DNA of 64,000 nucleotides from CAKZSB01 sp964573105. Its GTDB lineage: Bacteria > Pseudomonadota > Gammaproteobacteria > Granulosicoccales > Granulosicoccaceae. This document shows positions 27,801 to 42,800 of the stretch, one piece after another. The notes below the pieces were generated by a model. It did not search any database. It was not told the origin of the DNA and was given only the letters and a program-made list of their open reading frames with translations. The position numbers and the translations under genes are program-made. The stretch is from NCBI GenBank assembly GCA_964573105.1, contig CAZNIS010000008.1:1-64000 (forward strand), read 5' to 3'. How positions within the stretch are numbered: the first letter of the stretch is position 1; each line of letters opens with the position of its first letter.

Positions 27801-30800
27801 GTTGTCTCCAAAGGTCGCGTCAAGTGTTCCGTCTGCATTAAAGCGTGCGACCGCCATCTGAACGCCATCAATGGCGGTGCCGCCAACCAGGTACTTTCCG
27901 TCACTCTGTTGTCCAATCGAATACCCTCGGTCGCCGGTACCACCAAGGTCAACCGAGGCAGTTCCGGCGGTTCCGAAACCGGCGTCGAGACTACCGTCAG
28001 CGTTGTATTTCCTGAGGGCCAGGTTGTCGGAGGCGTCATTGCCTGTGGCGACAAACGTTCCGTCCGCGTTAACGTGGATATCGAGAAAGCCTGAAAACCC
28101 AGTGTCAAGCGTTCCGGCAGTCGCGAACGATGTGTCCAATACTCCATCCGCGTCAAATTTCAAAACAACATCATTGACACTTAGCCTGGCTACCTCAACC
28201 AGCATGCTGCCATTGGACAGGATTTCCAAGCCAGTCGCCCAGTCCGCGTTACCTGGATGGGTGTCGAAAGTCACAAGTCCGCCAGTACCGAAACTGCTAT
28301 CGACGGAGCCATCGCTGTTGAGACGCCACAAAGCACTATCCAAGTTCAATGATGTGCCAGTACTTCCGGCCACCATGATTTTTCCATTGGACAACACCTT
28401 AATGTCATCGGCATCGTAAGCGTCGTTATCAGTGATCGTAACGATGCCGGCTGTACCGAACGTGTTGTCCAGCGTACCGTCAGCATCAAGCCGGAAGATC
28501 ACCGCGTCTGAACTCGAATAACCACTGACCAGAATCTTGCCGTCATCCTGCAGTGCAATTCCCCCGGCACTGTCGCTAGCAACATCCAGCGTGAAAATTC
28601 CCCCGCTTCCAAATGTCGAATCAAGCGATCCATCGGTGTTGAACCGCATGACGAGATAGTCGGCTCCCTGTTCCCCCAGAACCACAAGCTTGCCGTCTTC
28701 CTGAACGACACTCCCATAACCGGCGCCGTTGCTACTGCCAACTGCTGGAACTGAGACTCCATCGCCGACGCTGAATGTCGGAGCATCGTTCGTGGCATCG
28801 ACGTCAATTGCCACACTGTCGCTCGCGGCAGTTTGGTCCGTTGCAAGAGCCTGAATCTCTTCCGATGAAAGTGCTCTTGAGTAGATACGAGCATCGTCGA
28901 TTTGGCCGGTAAAGTCGAAGCCACTGAGTCCGTCGCCAGCTCGCCCGATATAAGTATCGGGGCTTCTGTCGTACTCGATTGGCAAATTGGCAGTAGTCGT
29001 CCCGGTCAGTACTCCATCAATGTAGACAGAGAGTTCTTGAGTGGTACTGTCAATCGTGACTGCGACATGTCGCCAACCTGTCCCGAGCAAGCTTTCGTTT
29101 GAAGTGAAGATGAAACTGGTGCCCCCGGACTCGTAGAATCCAATCAGTCGACCATCGGGTTGCAGATACAACGCCGGGCTCGTTCTCATCGAGATCACAA
29201 CAGCACCGGAAGTGTCCGTGCTCGTCGCGTCAATCCAGGCTGCCAGCGTTACATCCGCCGGTTCGCCAATCAGCCCGTCGATCTTAACGAAATCACCTGC
29301 ACCATCCAGGCTAAGGACGTTGCCACGAGTGGTATCGTTGACGACGGCCGCATCACCATTCAGTGTTCCGCTTTGCGCTGTACCCGCTGATTGATCATTG
29401 GCTGTGGCATCATCAAACGTATAATGCCCTTCCAGGTCAGATGCCAAAGCGGAGTCTATAGTCAACGTCACACTTCCATTGAAGTTGGCATTCGGCGTGA
29501 ACGTCATGCCTTCGAGTGCGGCGTTGATGTCAGACTCTGTGCCGTCGATGACAATATGGCCACTGCTGTTGACTCCTTCAATCAAAGTCAAACCGGTAGT
29601 TTGTGAAAGCGTCAACTCGCCATTGTCAACCGACAGTGCGACCCGCATTGGAGCATCGGTCGTGGCTAGAGTGTCTGTGACGGACACGGAGTTACCGTTG
29701 CCCGCACTGAAGGTCAGGGTGCCATCTTCCGCAACTGTTTGAGTTGTTGGTTGCGTGTGTTCAGCTTCCGCCAGATTATTCAGATGGATAGTCACCACTT
29801 CATCGTGGAAGCCGATAACGGGATCGGTGATGCGAACGGTGACATTGAGAGATGCGGCCGCTTCAAAATCGATAAGGGCAGGATCGAGGACAATAATTGA
29901 ACCGTCGCTCTGGATATCAAACGCACCCCCTGCATCATCAATAAGGCTGTAGGCGTATATGTCACCGCTGTCGGGATCGATGACCTGTGATAGTTGCGCG
30001 GCAATGGTTCCGGCAGGCGAGTTTTCGTTTAATGTTGGTGTGAAAATTCGCCCGACAACGGCATTATTATTTCCATCAATGACATCGTCTTCCCAAACGG
30101 CAACCAGTCGACCGTCTGCGAGCGCAGAGATTTCTACTTCAGTCTGATCTTCAGTGGTCGTTGTGTTGACCTGAAATTCACCATTGACAGGAGTGCCGGT
30201 TGCATCGAATTGCTGTGCGTAAATACCGTCGCCATCACCATCCTGACTATCTGATTCCCAAACAACTATAAAACCACCGGTGGGCAATGCCACGACTTGC
30301 GGATGCTCCTGGTCGTCTGCAGTGGAGGAGTTCACCTGGAATTCCACGCCAACTGTAGTCAGGTCGTCTGCTAACATTTGGCCAAACACGCCTTCGCCAT
30401 CACCGTCCTGGCTCCCGCTTTCCCAGACTACAACGAATCCGCCACCGGACAGCGCTGTAATAGCGGCATTTTCCTGCCAGTCTGTGCTCGTGGTATTAAC
30501 CTGGAATTCACCACCGACTTTGCTGCCTGTGGCATCAAACCGCTGCCCTGCAATGTCATTGTCACCCGTACTGTTGTCGTCCCACAGTACGATGTATCCG
30601 CCATCTGATCTCGCAACGATAGCAGCATCGAATTGGCCGCCTGTAGTTGTGGTGTTGACGAGTGTCTCGACCCCAACCGTTGCTCCCGCCGCATCGTAAA
30701 CCTGCTGATAGATTCCCTTACCGTCACCGTCCTGTAGATTGGATTCCCAGACCACCACAAAACCGCCACTGTTCAGTCCGGTGACGTGAGCGTCTCCCTG

Positions 30801-33800
30801 GTAGTCAGTAGTGTCAGTATTAGCGCGAAATTCGACGCCGATGGTGCCGCCGGTGGCATCGAAGCGCTGTGCATAGACACCATAGTCATCAGTATCCTGA
30901 AGATACGATTCCCAGACCACTATAAAGCCTCCATCGGCAAGAGAGGCGACCGACGGGTTGCATTGTCCGTTGGTGGTTTCGGTGTTTACCTGCAACTCAG
31001 TGCCAACGGTATTCCCCGCGTCGTCATAGATTTGCGCATGTACGCTGTCGCCGTCACCGTCCTGATCATAAGATTCCCAGACAACGACGAATCCGCCACC
31101 GGCAAGGGTTGCGAGCGCCGGGTTGTCCTGGCTGTTTGAGGTTTCTGTGTTGGCGATGAATTCACTACCGCCTAGGTACTGGGTGTAGTGAGCATCGGTA
31201 ATCGGGTCGTTGCTGACCGCCGTGATGTTTACCGTCGTAGTACCGGTATCCTGTAGTGCCCCGCCGCTACCCTGTGCGCTGGCATTACCATCATCGAACG
31301 TCCAGTTTATTTGCACACTGTCTGGTGGTCCGTCACTGCTGTTGCGGTAGGTGATGTTCGAAAGAATGGTAGCAACATCGGCCCTTGCAGGAATCTCGCT
31401 ATTGGCATCGGTGAACGTAATGAGTAATTCACCCTCTGTCGTTGTCGTGTCGAGTGAAGCTATTGCCTGACCCGCCTTGAGCAGATCAGTTCCGGAAAGC
31501 GTAATGTCGTTAACTGCTCCGGTAGTCCATCCGAATACGTCAGCCGCACTGGCACCACCGTCGCGTACCAGCGTTACACTGGCGCCACTGTAGTTGCCGT
31601 TACCACCGTTTAACGCATCTAATTCCGTATCAGACATTTGCACGTCGGCATCCAGCACGACGGCAGCTCCATCTTCAATGAACGATGCGGCACTATCTAG
31701 ACTGTTATAGCCAAAGGTGGTGTCCGGCTCACCAGCGGAGGTCAGCTGTTCAACAACAAAGTTGTCGCCATTGGAGCCGGCGACAATCAATTCATCGTTA
31801 CTGGTGACGTAAACTCCGTGCAGCCCGTATCCGTCGAGTGAATCTGGTGCCTGCAACAACATGGTACCGCCGGTGCCGAAATCATTATCGACGGAACCGT
31901 CTGAATTGAAACGCAGAACGGCCTCAGCGCTAGCGGTTCCTTCACCGGCGACTACAATTTTGCCGTCACTCTGTACTGTGACTGAGTCGCCACCCGATAC
32001 GCCGCCAGCTGTGGTTAACACGTACCCGGTTGTGTTGAATGTTGTGTCCAGGTTACCGTTAGTGTCGTAGCGAGCAACGACAAGTTGTGAGTTCGCGTGA
32101 CCCACGACAACGATGTTGCCGTCGCTTTGAACTGTCACATCTTGTGCGCTTCCATTCGCCGCACCAAAATCGGTTTGCACAAAGCCGGTTCCACCGAATG
32201 ACAAATCGAGTGTTCCATCGGTATCCAGGCGACCCACAGTGAATGTCGCGGCGTTGCCGAAAGCATATCCGGCAAACACCAACTTACCGTCTGCTTGCAG
32301 TGCAACGGACTCCATGTTGTGGTTGCCGCTGGCAACCGCAAACGAATGTCTGCCATCACCGCTGAATGCGTTGTCAAAACTCCCGTCACTGTCGAGTCTT
32401 ATGAATGCAAATTGTTCGCTGCCGGCGTTGTTGGTCTGGGCCGCGATCACGATCTTGCCGTCTGACTGCACAGCTACTTCCGGACTAAAATCGTTTTCTC
32501 CATAGAGGTCAACAGTCTTAAATCCGTCACCATCAAAGCTCGTATCCAGCGAGCCATCCGCGTTTAACCTTGCTACCACAAAGTCAACGTCGGAGCCGTT
32601 GTCATAGGTTCCGCTGATAATGATTTTGCCATCAGACTGCACTGCAATGCTGTTGCCCTCGACAGCGCTCAACCCGAAGTCAATATCTATGGTACCGGCA
32701 TTACCCAAACTGGTATCGATAGAGCCATCGATTTCAAAGCGAGCTACAGAAGCGCCGTTTGAACGACCGACAACCAGCACCTTTCCATCAGCATCCATTG
32801 TCGAATCTTCAGCGTAGACTGCCGGGCTGCCGATAACCGGTGTCGCCGAGTAACCTTCAGTAAGGTTAAATGTTGGAGCGTCGTTGCCAGGTGAAATCGT
32901 AATTGCAATGGAGTCACTGACTTCTGTTTCATCATTTGCAAGTGCAGAGATTTCGCCGGCGGACAAAGCACGGTCGTAGATGCGTGCTGAATCGATCATT
33001 CCCTGGAAATCAAAGGACGTTGCACCGTTGCCGTGCTTTCCAATAAATGTGCTGGTCGATGTGTTGGCGTCGAGCGTCCAGTCAATACTGTCGGTGGTGT
33101 CAACCAGTGCCGCTCGTTCACCGTCGACATACAATTCAATACGATCCGCACTGTCATTAAAAACCGCGGCGACATGATGCCAGCCGGTCCCATCGAAGTT
33201 TACCTGAGGCGCGGCTAGAAAATTCCACGTAGCTCCCTTGTAGTATGCGAGTGCAAGTCCGTTGGCCGGGTCGTCAGCCCGTAAGGCGAGATTGTTACCG
33301 ATACTGATAACCTCGGCGTTATCACGGGAGGCATCCAGATTCACCCACGCTGCCAGTGTCACATCGGTGGGTTCACTGAAGCGGCTGTTGATTGCTACGT
33401 ACTCGGCGGCATCGAGTTGCAGCACCTCCCCGCGCGTACTGTCTGTTGTTGTGGCTGCACCATCGATGAATGTGCCGTGTTGCGTTAACCCGAGGCTGGT
33501 ATCGTTAGCATTGCCCGAGAACTCATAACGGCCTTGTAAGTCAGCACCGAGCGATGTCGTCACGGTCACTGTGACAGCACCCGTGTAACCGCTGGCCGGT
33601 GTATACGTCATGCCATCGAAAGCGGCGTTAATGTCTGATTCAGTCCCCTGAATCGTCATAAAAGTACCGCCGCTACTGCCACCACCAATCGTCAATCCGG
33701 TAGTCTGAGCAAGCGTCAGAGTGCCGTTGAACCCGGTTGAGATATATACCTGTAAACGAGAATCCGCAGTCTCGAGCCCGTCACTAACGGTAATGGCATC

Positions 33801-36800
33801 TACACCGGTAAAGGTCAGTGACGTATTTTCCACCACTGACAGCGATGTCGGCACCGTCTGTTCAAGCTCGAAGCCATCATCCACAGTAATCGTAATGGCT
33901 TCACTATAGGTGTTACCGGTGGCGTCAGTTGCCTCAACCGTTACCGTGTGCGTGTTGGCTGCCTCGTGATCGAGTAACGACGCGTCGGCAACCGTGATTT
34001 CACCGGTGCTGCTGTCAATCGCAAAGCGTCCGCCTGCATCACCGGCTGCTGCGAACTCATAGGTGAAACCGGACAGCACCTGGTTTGCATCCCACTCAAT
34101 GACGTAGGCGTTGTTGCTGCCCTCAGTGTCATCAGCCCAGGTGCCATCGGTATTCAAGCGAAGATAGTCTTCACCTGCCGATTCAGACTGGCCGAACAAT
34201 GGTGCAAAGAACCCGTTGGCGGACGAACCGGTGTTGCCACCGGTCCAGAATTGATCAAACGATTCACTGTTGCCTTGCAGCCAGTTCCATTTTCCGTCGT
34301 TGTTGGTGTCGTGGCTGCCCAGCCAGATATCGTTACCTGAATCCAGCGCATGCTGGCGGATTAAGTCGTTCTCGTATTGCGATCGAATGGTGACCAGTTG
34401 TCCGCTGACGCCGTTGATCGAGGCACCCATTGCAGCACTCAGAGCCGAATCAAAGTTTGTGCTTGTGTTGACAAAACGGTAAAACTTCCCCGTTGCTGCA
34501 TCGTAGGACAAGGTCGCGTCATCGTGCAGAATCGTGCTGACTGCCTGCGGGATTTCGATAACCTGAATGTCACTGATATAGGGCCCGTAGGTGCTGGATG
34601 CACCTTCGAGTGACTCAAGGCGCAGCGTGGTCATGGCTGCATCAGCGGTGAATGTGAATGATCGATTCTCAAATGCGTTCGTCTCACCCCACGACCAGTT
34701 AGACGTTTGCTTGGCGGTAAAGTCCTCGCTAACGCCTGCTGCACTTACGCGAAGATTCTTCACTGCCTCTCCGCCCGAAAAATCACCGGTCATCGCGAAG
34801 ATCACGCTGTACTGCTGGCCAGCGGTGGTTGCAAAAGTCTGTTCAATTGCACCCGGTGCCGTGCCGTCCAGGTTCACCACGCGACCACCCAGTGGAGATT
34901 GCCAGTCAGTCGTGGAAAACAGATCGATCGACGCGGTTGTTACCGTCCAGTCGCCAAACGATCCGGTGACACCGTACTGTGTTGTTGTTGGCGTGGCATT
35001 CAAAAACCGTCCGTCGCTGACGACATCCTGCGGCGAGTCCTGATCAGCGGCTGTGACATAGCCGACACTGTTGCCGTTACCGGCGTTTTCGTTAATGTGC
35101 AGATCACCAACGGGTGTGCCCGAGGTAAACCCGGCAACCTCAGTACTGCCTTGATACAGGCGAATGTTGCTCAGAGATACATCACCCTGGTTGGTAAACG
35201 ATGTATCCAGATACCAGTCGGAGTTGGCACTGATAGAAACGGTGTGAATGGTTGTGCCGTTGTGTTTGTACTGGAGCGTGGTTCCGTTAATGTAAAGCGA
35301 GAACTCATCACCGGCCACTGGTGTAACACCGGTGGAAACACCTCCACCTTCAACAAACAGACTACCGCTATTGTGGAAGTAAAACGAATGATCGATATCG
35401 GTGTTGCCTGGCCCGCTGTCGACCAGACCCAGTCCAATCATAAAGTTATACGGTTGAACGTCATCCAGCGTAAAAGACACACTGTAGTTATCGGTAAAGC
35501 CCAGTTCAGAAAACAGCGCCGAGTTAACCTGTGAAGAGTAAGAACTCGGCGCAGTGGCGCTGTCCAGCGTAATGGTTGCACCGCTGGCTGTCGCTCCACC
35601 GGTTTGGTTTGACCATGACGTAAGCTGAACAGATGCGTAGCCCACGCTCAATCGGTTCGGCGTGCTGCTTTCGCTGACTATGTCGCTGACTTCCTGGCCA
35701 CCGTTGAATTGCATTTGCCAGTTCGCGATGAGCCCGGCCGGAAAGCTGGCGTCATCAAACTTGTGCTGGTGGTTGAGTGCAAATTCTGCTGCACTGCGCA
35801 CAGTGTTCCACAGACGCACATCATACAAGGTGCCGAGAAAAGCCTGATCCGGCGTAAACCCGCCGCCCTCAACATCCTGGTCCATACCGAATAGCAGTGT
35901 GCCATTGCCTGCCGAGCCTGAGATTGTGGTACCTGCCTCAAGACCGGAGCCGGACTCGATTAGCTCACCGTCGACATAAACGGCAAAGTCTCCGTTGGTG
36001 TTATCCCACGAGAAACTAAAACGGTGTTGCTGACCATCTGCCAGCAGGCTGTTGTAGTTTGCACCGTTTAACAGTCGAATGGTGCCATCGATAATGACTC
36101 GCAGCGTGCCGCTCGATTCAAAATCGATATACAGAATATTGTCGTTCGCACCAACGGCGTAGCTTAGCAATGGGTTGTAGGCGTTAGACTCACTGATGGC
36201 AAAACTGGATTCAAACGTAAATTTGTCTAACCCGCCGATGATGCCGCCGCCGTCACGGGCAACCAGATACGCCGCATTTTGGTCGCTGTTGTTGAGCTCG
36301 ATACCATCCGACAGATCGGTAGGCGGGTTGTTGTCCTCGACCAGATTATTCAGCGAGATCGTGAATGATTCGTCGTACGTGTTGTTATCGACGTCGGTGA
36401 TGCGAACAGAAATTGTGTGCAGCGCATCCGTCTCAAAGTTCAGCTTTGATCCATCCAGCACCGAGATCTCTCCCGTGCTTGTGTCTATACCGAATGCGCC
36501 GCTTACAGTCTGCGACTGGATCGTGTAGTCCAGTGGTTGTTCGCCATTGCTCCCCGCGTTATCGAGGACCGCGTCCGCATTCCACTCGATAACCGTTGCT
36601 GTGTTGATCAGTGATGACGAGCTATCTTTCCAAAGCCCTCCGCCTTGCATCGACAGATAGATTAACGAGGTGTTGGTACCGCCGTTGGGTTCCGCAGCCT
36701 GAAAGTTGACGTAGGCATTGTCAATGTTGGTACCGTCGACTCCGCCACGATAGAACAGCGTCCCGTCATCCCAACGCCACTCATCAGCGACAGCAGCGTC

Positions 36801-39800
36801 CGAACCGCCCAGCCACACACCATAACTGCCCACAAACTGCGCAAAGATATCGTTCTCGTGCGCTGACATGATGATTGGCAAACGGCCAGCGACTCCATTA
36901 AGCAGTGTGGAAGAGGCCGTAGTATCAGCGGTTACGCGATTAATGGCACCGTCGACATACTTGTAGAACTTGTTGGCCTCAGCGTCGTAAACCAGCTCGG
37001 GATCTGCAGCGAGGAGTGATGCAATCAGTGCATCACGCTCGTGATCAATACCGCTGACCGAACCGATGATCGTTCCATCGACAGCGTTCTCATCCACCGA
37101 GAATGTCAGCTCCGCCTCACTGGCAGTGAAGCCCGATGCAGATACTTCCCGGAGCTGCAGGTTGTTTGCGTTTACTGTTTCAGGTACGTAGCCGTCGATG
37201 GACAGTTCGCTGAATCGCCAGTTTGCGATCATGTTCGGCTCATCAAATGGCAGATCGCTGCGGTGACTGGCCGCGAGTTCCGTGGCGGTGCGTACATCGT
37301 CGAAGAAACGGGCTTCGTAGTAGGTGCCACGAAAAGTATCGTTGACGTGGAAGCCGCCGTTGAGAACGTCTTGCTCCTGCCCGAACATCAGCGTGCCGGT
37401 GTTGGCATTGCCAGCGAGGGTTTCACCGACCGCAAATCCGGTTCCGGACTGAAGGTGAGCGCCATCGGTGTATAAAGACCACGCACCCGTTCCGCCGCTA
37501 TCATCCCACGTGAAGGCAACATGGTGACGTTCACCGTCACGCAAGCCAGGCGCCAGCGCCAAAATCTGATTCGACGTTCCGTTCATCACGACTTCGATGT
37601 ATTCCAGCCCCGTACTCTCACCGACTCGAATAAAGAAATCATTCCCTTCGGGTTCGACAGCAGCATACGACAACAATGTCTGGCGATTATTGTCTGAAAA
37701 TGCAAAGTCCAATTCGACTGTGAACGTATTCAGGCCTCCGAGAACTCCTCCAATCCCCGTTGCCGTACCATCACTTTCAACAACAAGATTAGCATCGTTG
37801 CCACCGTCGTGGTTGAGGCTCAAACCACCCTGGCTGGTCGCCGTTGTTTGCAGATCACTCGGCGTCGCACCGCCGGCATCACTGTCAGTGGCAACGGCGT
37901 AGTTGGAGAACTCGCTGCTGTTGCCACTGGCATCGGTGGTGATCAGTGTGACGTATTCGCCGACGGCTAGAGTAATGCCCGGTAGCGTCCCTGTCAGTGA
38001 GCTATTGGCGTCATCGACTCCCGTTAGCGTGCCAAGATAACGCTGTCCTTCAACCTGCTCACCATCACGGTCGGTGCTGGCATAGAAGTCGATGGTGTAA
38101 GTGCCGTTCGCGAGGGTGGTCGTGTCGAGGTCGTAGCTGAACGTGCTATCGTCCGCGATCTGTGCCGACCTGAGCACGGCCCAGTTTTGCAGATCGTTCG
38201 CACCTGTGTCGATGTCACCAACGTCGTTTGCTGAGCGACCATCCGCATTGATGTCAATACCCAGACCATCGTTGCCAAAGATGCTGTTACCGCGGATCGA
38301 CGTGGTCTGAGTCGTGGTCGATCCCCATAGCTCGATGCCATCGAGTCCACTGGCTGTAATGACGTTACCTTCACCTGCGGAAATGCCACCAATGGTGATG
38401 TTGTTAGTGTTGCTGTCAACGTAGATTCCATAACTGCCATTTCCAGCGGTGACCGACCCTGTTTCGTCTTGACCGATATAGTTACCCTGGATGACTACGT
38501 TGTCGTTGTCCCAGGTATAGATTCCAGTCCCGCCACTGCCGATAATAACGTTACCCAGGTTAACGCCGCCCACTTGTACCAGATGGGTGTCGTTTAGGCT
38601 GACGCCTCTACCTGAATTGCCAACAACGGTTGTCCCGTCTGCACCAAGTCCAATCCAGTTTTTATATACGTAGTTGGGTTGCGCCGCGTAATCGTCGAAA
38701 AGGATCGCGTCATCAAGTCCGCCAAAAACATTACGGTGGGCGTTAGTGGCACCACCGATGGTGTTCAGTTCGGCAGAGTTAGAGGTGTAGATACCACCAC
38801 CCGCGTTGGTAGTGCTGGCGAGAACTGCATTACCGGTCGTGTCCGTTCCAAAGTAGTTACCTGAAATATTCCAGCCATCAGATTGGTAGAGGTAAATTCC
38901 CAGTCCGTTCTCGGTTACTATCACATTGCGGTCGGCAATAGCTGTTCCGCCGACGGTAGAACTTGCCGCGTTGTCCCACGTCTGGATTCCTTCACCGGTA
39001 ACCACCTCTCCAGGACCGGCATCACTACCGTCACTGTTAAATTGCCCGATCCAGTTTCCCGCAATTATGTTGTTGTCTGATCTAACGAGTATGGCAGTGG
39101 AAGTGTCACGAATCACAAGCCCCTGGATCTCACTACTGTCAGCGGTTGTACTTAACTCCAGACCTGTGCCGAGCCCTTCAGCGTCGATTACAACCGGTAT
39201 AAAAGACTGTACGGTCCAATCCGGCTGAGTGGTTCCATCAATAGTCACAGTATCCGTAATCTGCGGCAGCAACGAGGACAGAGTTATAACCTGTGTACCA
39301 CTGCCAGCGATGTTAAATTCGATGGTGTCAGCACCGGCGTTTGAGTTGGCATCCAGTATTGCCTGGCGCAATGAACCTGCGCCGCTATCGTTGGTATTGA
39401 CCACTGTAAAGATCTGACTGCCAGCCTGCACAGTCACTGAGTAGTCTTCCCACTCACCATAGGTTTGTCCGCTATCCGCCGTCGGTGTGCTTCCCCATGC
39501 CATACCGACTCGCATCACTGTGGTACCAACTGTTGCAGATCCTGGTACCGTGACGCTGATAGAGTGGGGCCCTCCGTTGTTCACGCCTGAAGCAATGACA
39601 TATTCTTCACCGTCGTCGTTAAAATCGTTGTCCTGATTCCAGTCGATCCATGCGGTGATGTAGTTATCGTTATCCTCGACTATTGTCACCGAGAGTGTGT
39701 CGACGTCGCCAATGGTGACAGTCGCGTTTTGCGCGCTGTAGTCACCGTAGGCATTTGTATCCTGGCCAGTGGTATTGTTTATGTTCGCGTAAGTGACATT

Positions 39801-42800
39801 GCTTATCCACTCACTGGAGTTATTACTTCCGCCCGGATTGCTGTATCCGTTTCCACCAATTGCGGCAGGGCCGAGCGCATACAACGCTGCGATATCAGCT
39901 TTATCGAGCGCACGCGAATAACCGCGTACATCATCCAACAATCCCTCATAGTCGTCTCCGCTAGCGCTGGTGCCACCAATTAGCAATGGTTCGGAGGAAG
40001 TGACGGAACCCACTGCGGTTGTGCCGGAGTTAGCAAGTGATCCGTCAACATAGATTTCGAACCTGTCTCCGATTCGCTGTGCGACGACATGGTGCCATGC
40101 ACCATCGGTGACGAATCCTCCTGTTGCACCAATATTGCTGTTGGAGCTCGAACCATCCACCAGAAACTGTATATTGCCAGCAGCGGTGTGATAGATAAAT
40201 ATCCCGTCACCGACAGAATATTTATGTATAAAAGACTCGTTGCCTGTGGGTGCAGTACTGGAGTTGTACCAGAATGAAAACGAAAAATCGCCATCAATGT
40301 CGATTGATAAATCATCGGGTACATTGACGAATGTCTGGCTTCCCGGTGCGTCACTGGCGAAGTCCATGGAGAAATCACCGACAGCGCTTAGACCGCTCCA
40401 GCCTGGTGCGTTAAACCATGTGCCGTCGTTGTTATTCGCTGTTGAATCCTGAGCTGTGGCACCGCCGTTTTCTTCGAACTCATAATGTGCGAACAAGTCA
40501 GTTGTGACATCACTGCCCAACGCACGCAGGGCGCTGATATCCAGACTGTCCAGTGCCCTTCCCTTGTAGAGTCTAAGATCATCGATTCGACCGTCAAAGT
40601 CCGAACTGCCGCCAATAGTCACATCGGTACTTGTCGAGATACTGCCGACACTGTTTGTTGCCGATGCACTGGATAAGTTCGCACCATCCCACGCTTCAAT
40701 CGTGAAGGTATCTCCCGATCGTGTTGCGGTAACGTGATACCAGGTGTCGGCAGAAATACCGCCCAACACAATACTTTCCAGACTGCTGGTACCGTCAATC
40801 ACCCAGTGCAATTGACCGGCAGACGTCAGTGAGATAGTTTGCCCTTCGCCAAGTCGATGCGAAAATAGCGACTGCAGGCCGAGACTGTCAGCGTTAAACC
40901 AGAATGCAACCGTGTAATCATCACTGCCAAAGTCAAAGTCACTGTGGTTGGTTATGGTGGCAGTTGAGGTGCCGCCACTATCGGTCGACAGGTTTATTGC
41001 GTCTGCGACTATACCGTCTGTTGTAAAGTCTGGACTGTTGGCCAGGCTCGCGTCGTGATTGCCTAGGGTATCGCTTGCAGTGATGCCGCTGCCATCTTCA
41101 AACTCATAATGTGCTACCAGGTTGCTGGTGATGTCACCGCCCAGGCCGTATAACTCTGCCACTTCAGAGCTTGCCAGTGCTCTGGTGTAGAGCCTGACGT
41201 CATCGAGTTGCCCGTCATAGTCTCCACCAGAGCTGTCGACCGCGCCCATACGAAACGGATTGCTGGTGTTGATGCTACCGCCAGAGAATGCATTGCTGTT
41301 ATCAGCAACGCCGTTCAGAAACCATTGGTAGGTGCTCGAAGCGCTATTGTAGGTAACAGCCACATGCTGCCAGCTGCCGTCGAAATTACCTGAAACAATG
41401 CTACTGGCGTTACCACTGGCTCCCTCAAGCGTGAGCTCCATCTGACCACCTGATGTCGCGCGAAAGGCAAAACCTTCACCGCTGCCGGAAAAGTCTCCAA
41501 GCAATCTGGCATCAGACGACGGGTTGCCTGACAACTGGTACCAGAAGGCAACCGTAAAATCGTCGCTGCCAAAATCCTGCGCGGCGTTGTCAGCCGCCTC
41601 CAGTACTCCGTTGCCACCGGTATCTGCGTTAAAAGAGACAGATTGGTCACCTACGGCTGAGTCGGGGTCAGCAATGGCATTGCCGCTGCTGATAACGAGA
41701 TTCTGGTTGCCTGTCGAATCAGTGGTAGGACCGATGCTGTCAAACCGGTAGTGTCCCACCAGGTTGGTGGTTATATTCAGGGTATGTGGCCAGGACTGTT
41801 GTGCAGAATCTGAAAGGATGACTTCGGTTTCGACAACACCGGTGGTGTACTCGAGATCCCAGTCGCCACCCAGGTGGACGTGGCCTGTTAAATCGTCGCT
41901 GGCAGCTACATCGCAGTCGCAGTTTGCCGCGATGAGTTCTATTAAGGTACGACCTTCCGTTGTGCTCGCGAGATTGCAACCGTAAATCAGCAGATCGGCC
42001 TCGGTATCGAGGTTATCCCCCCAGCGCGACAGATCCGCTGAGTGTCGTGTGGCTGAATGTAGATTGAGTTGATCATTGCCCAGGCGCAGGTTGTAGCCGT
42101 CACCGTGCGAGATGATATGGACAGAGTCAATCGATTGTGTTGCGCTGAGGACATCGGCGATTTGCGTTATGCCGTTGATATCCGGATTCAGCTCGACAAC
42201 AACCGTCTCTACCTGATGTAAGTCAGCGCGTAATTGAGTGATCAGTGGTTCTGCATCGTCGACAGCACTATCGATAAAAATTATTGCCGCTGATTTTTCT
42301 GGCAGCAGTTTTACTTCGCTGTCGATCGCTTGTGCCCCTGCTGTGGCGTCACTGCTTTGTGCTCCAGCAGTCAGTACAGAGTGGGCGCTGGTTCCAGCGT
42401 GTGTTACATCCTGCAGCTTTTGTGGTCCTGGTTCATTGGAGGCGGGACTGTATATCGTCAGGCTCGCATCGTCGGTCAGGTGTTTTTGCCCGATGGTGAA
42501 ACCGGAAATTTTGGTTGCGAGTGAATCGGTCTCGATAACGGCATTGCCGATTTTTGCCAATCCGTCTGTGATGGTGGTGATGAGGTGTATTGCACTGGTC
42601 TGGGCAGAGGTTGCCAGCTTTTCTCCAATTTCGACAATGCCATCTGCATCGCTGTCTAGCATCAGTACTTCGTACTGAGTGCCGGGATTGAGTTGGGCGG
42701 CCAGGTCTTGAACGAGCGACAGATAGGCGGGCGTGGCGCTGTCTACAACGATAAGTTCCCGCTTTATTGACAGCTTACTGAAGGTGTCTGGCGGATCAAT

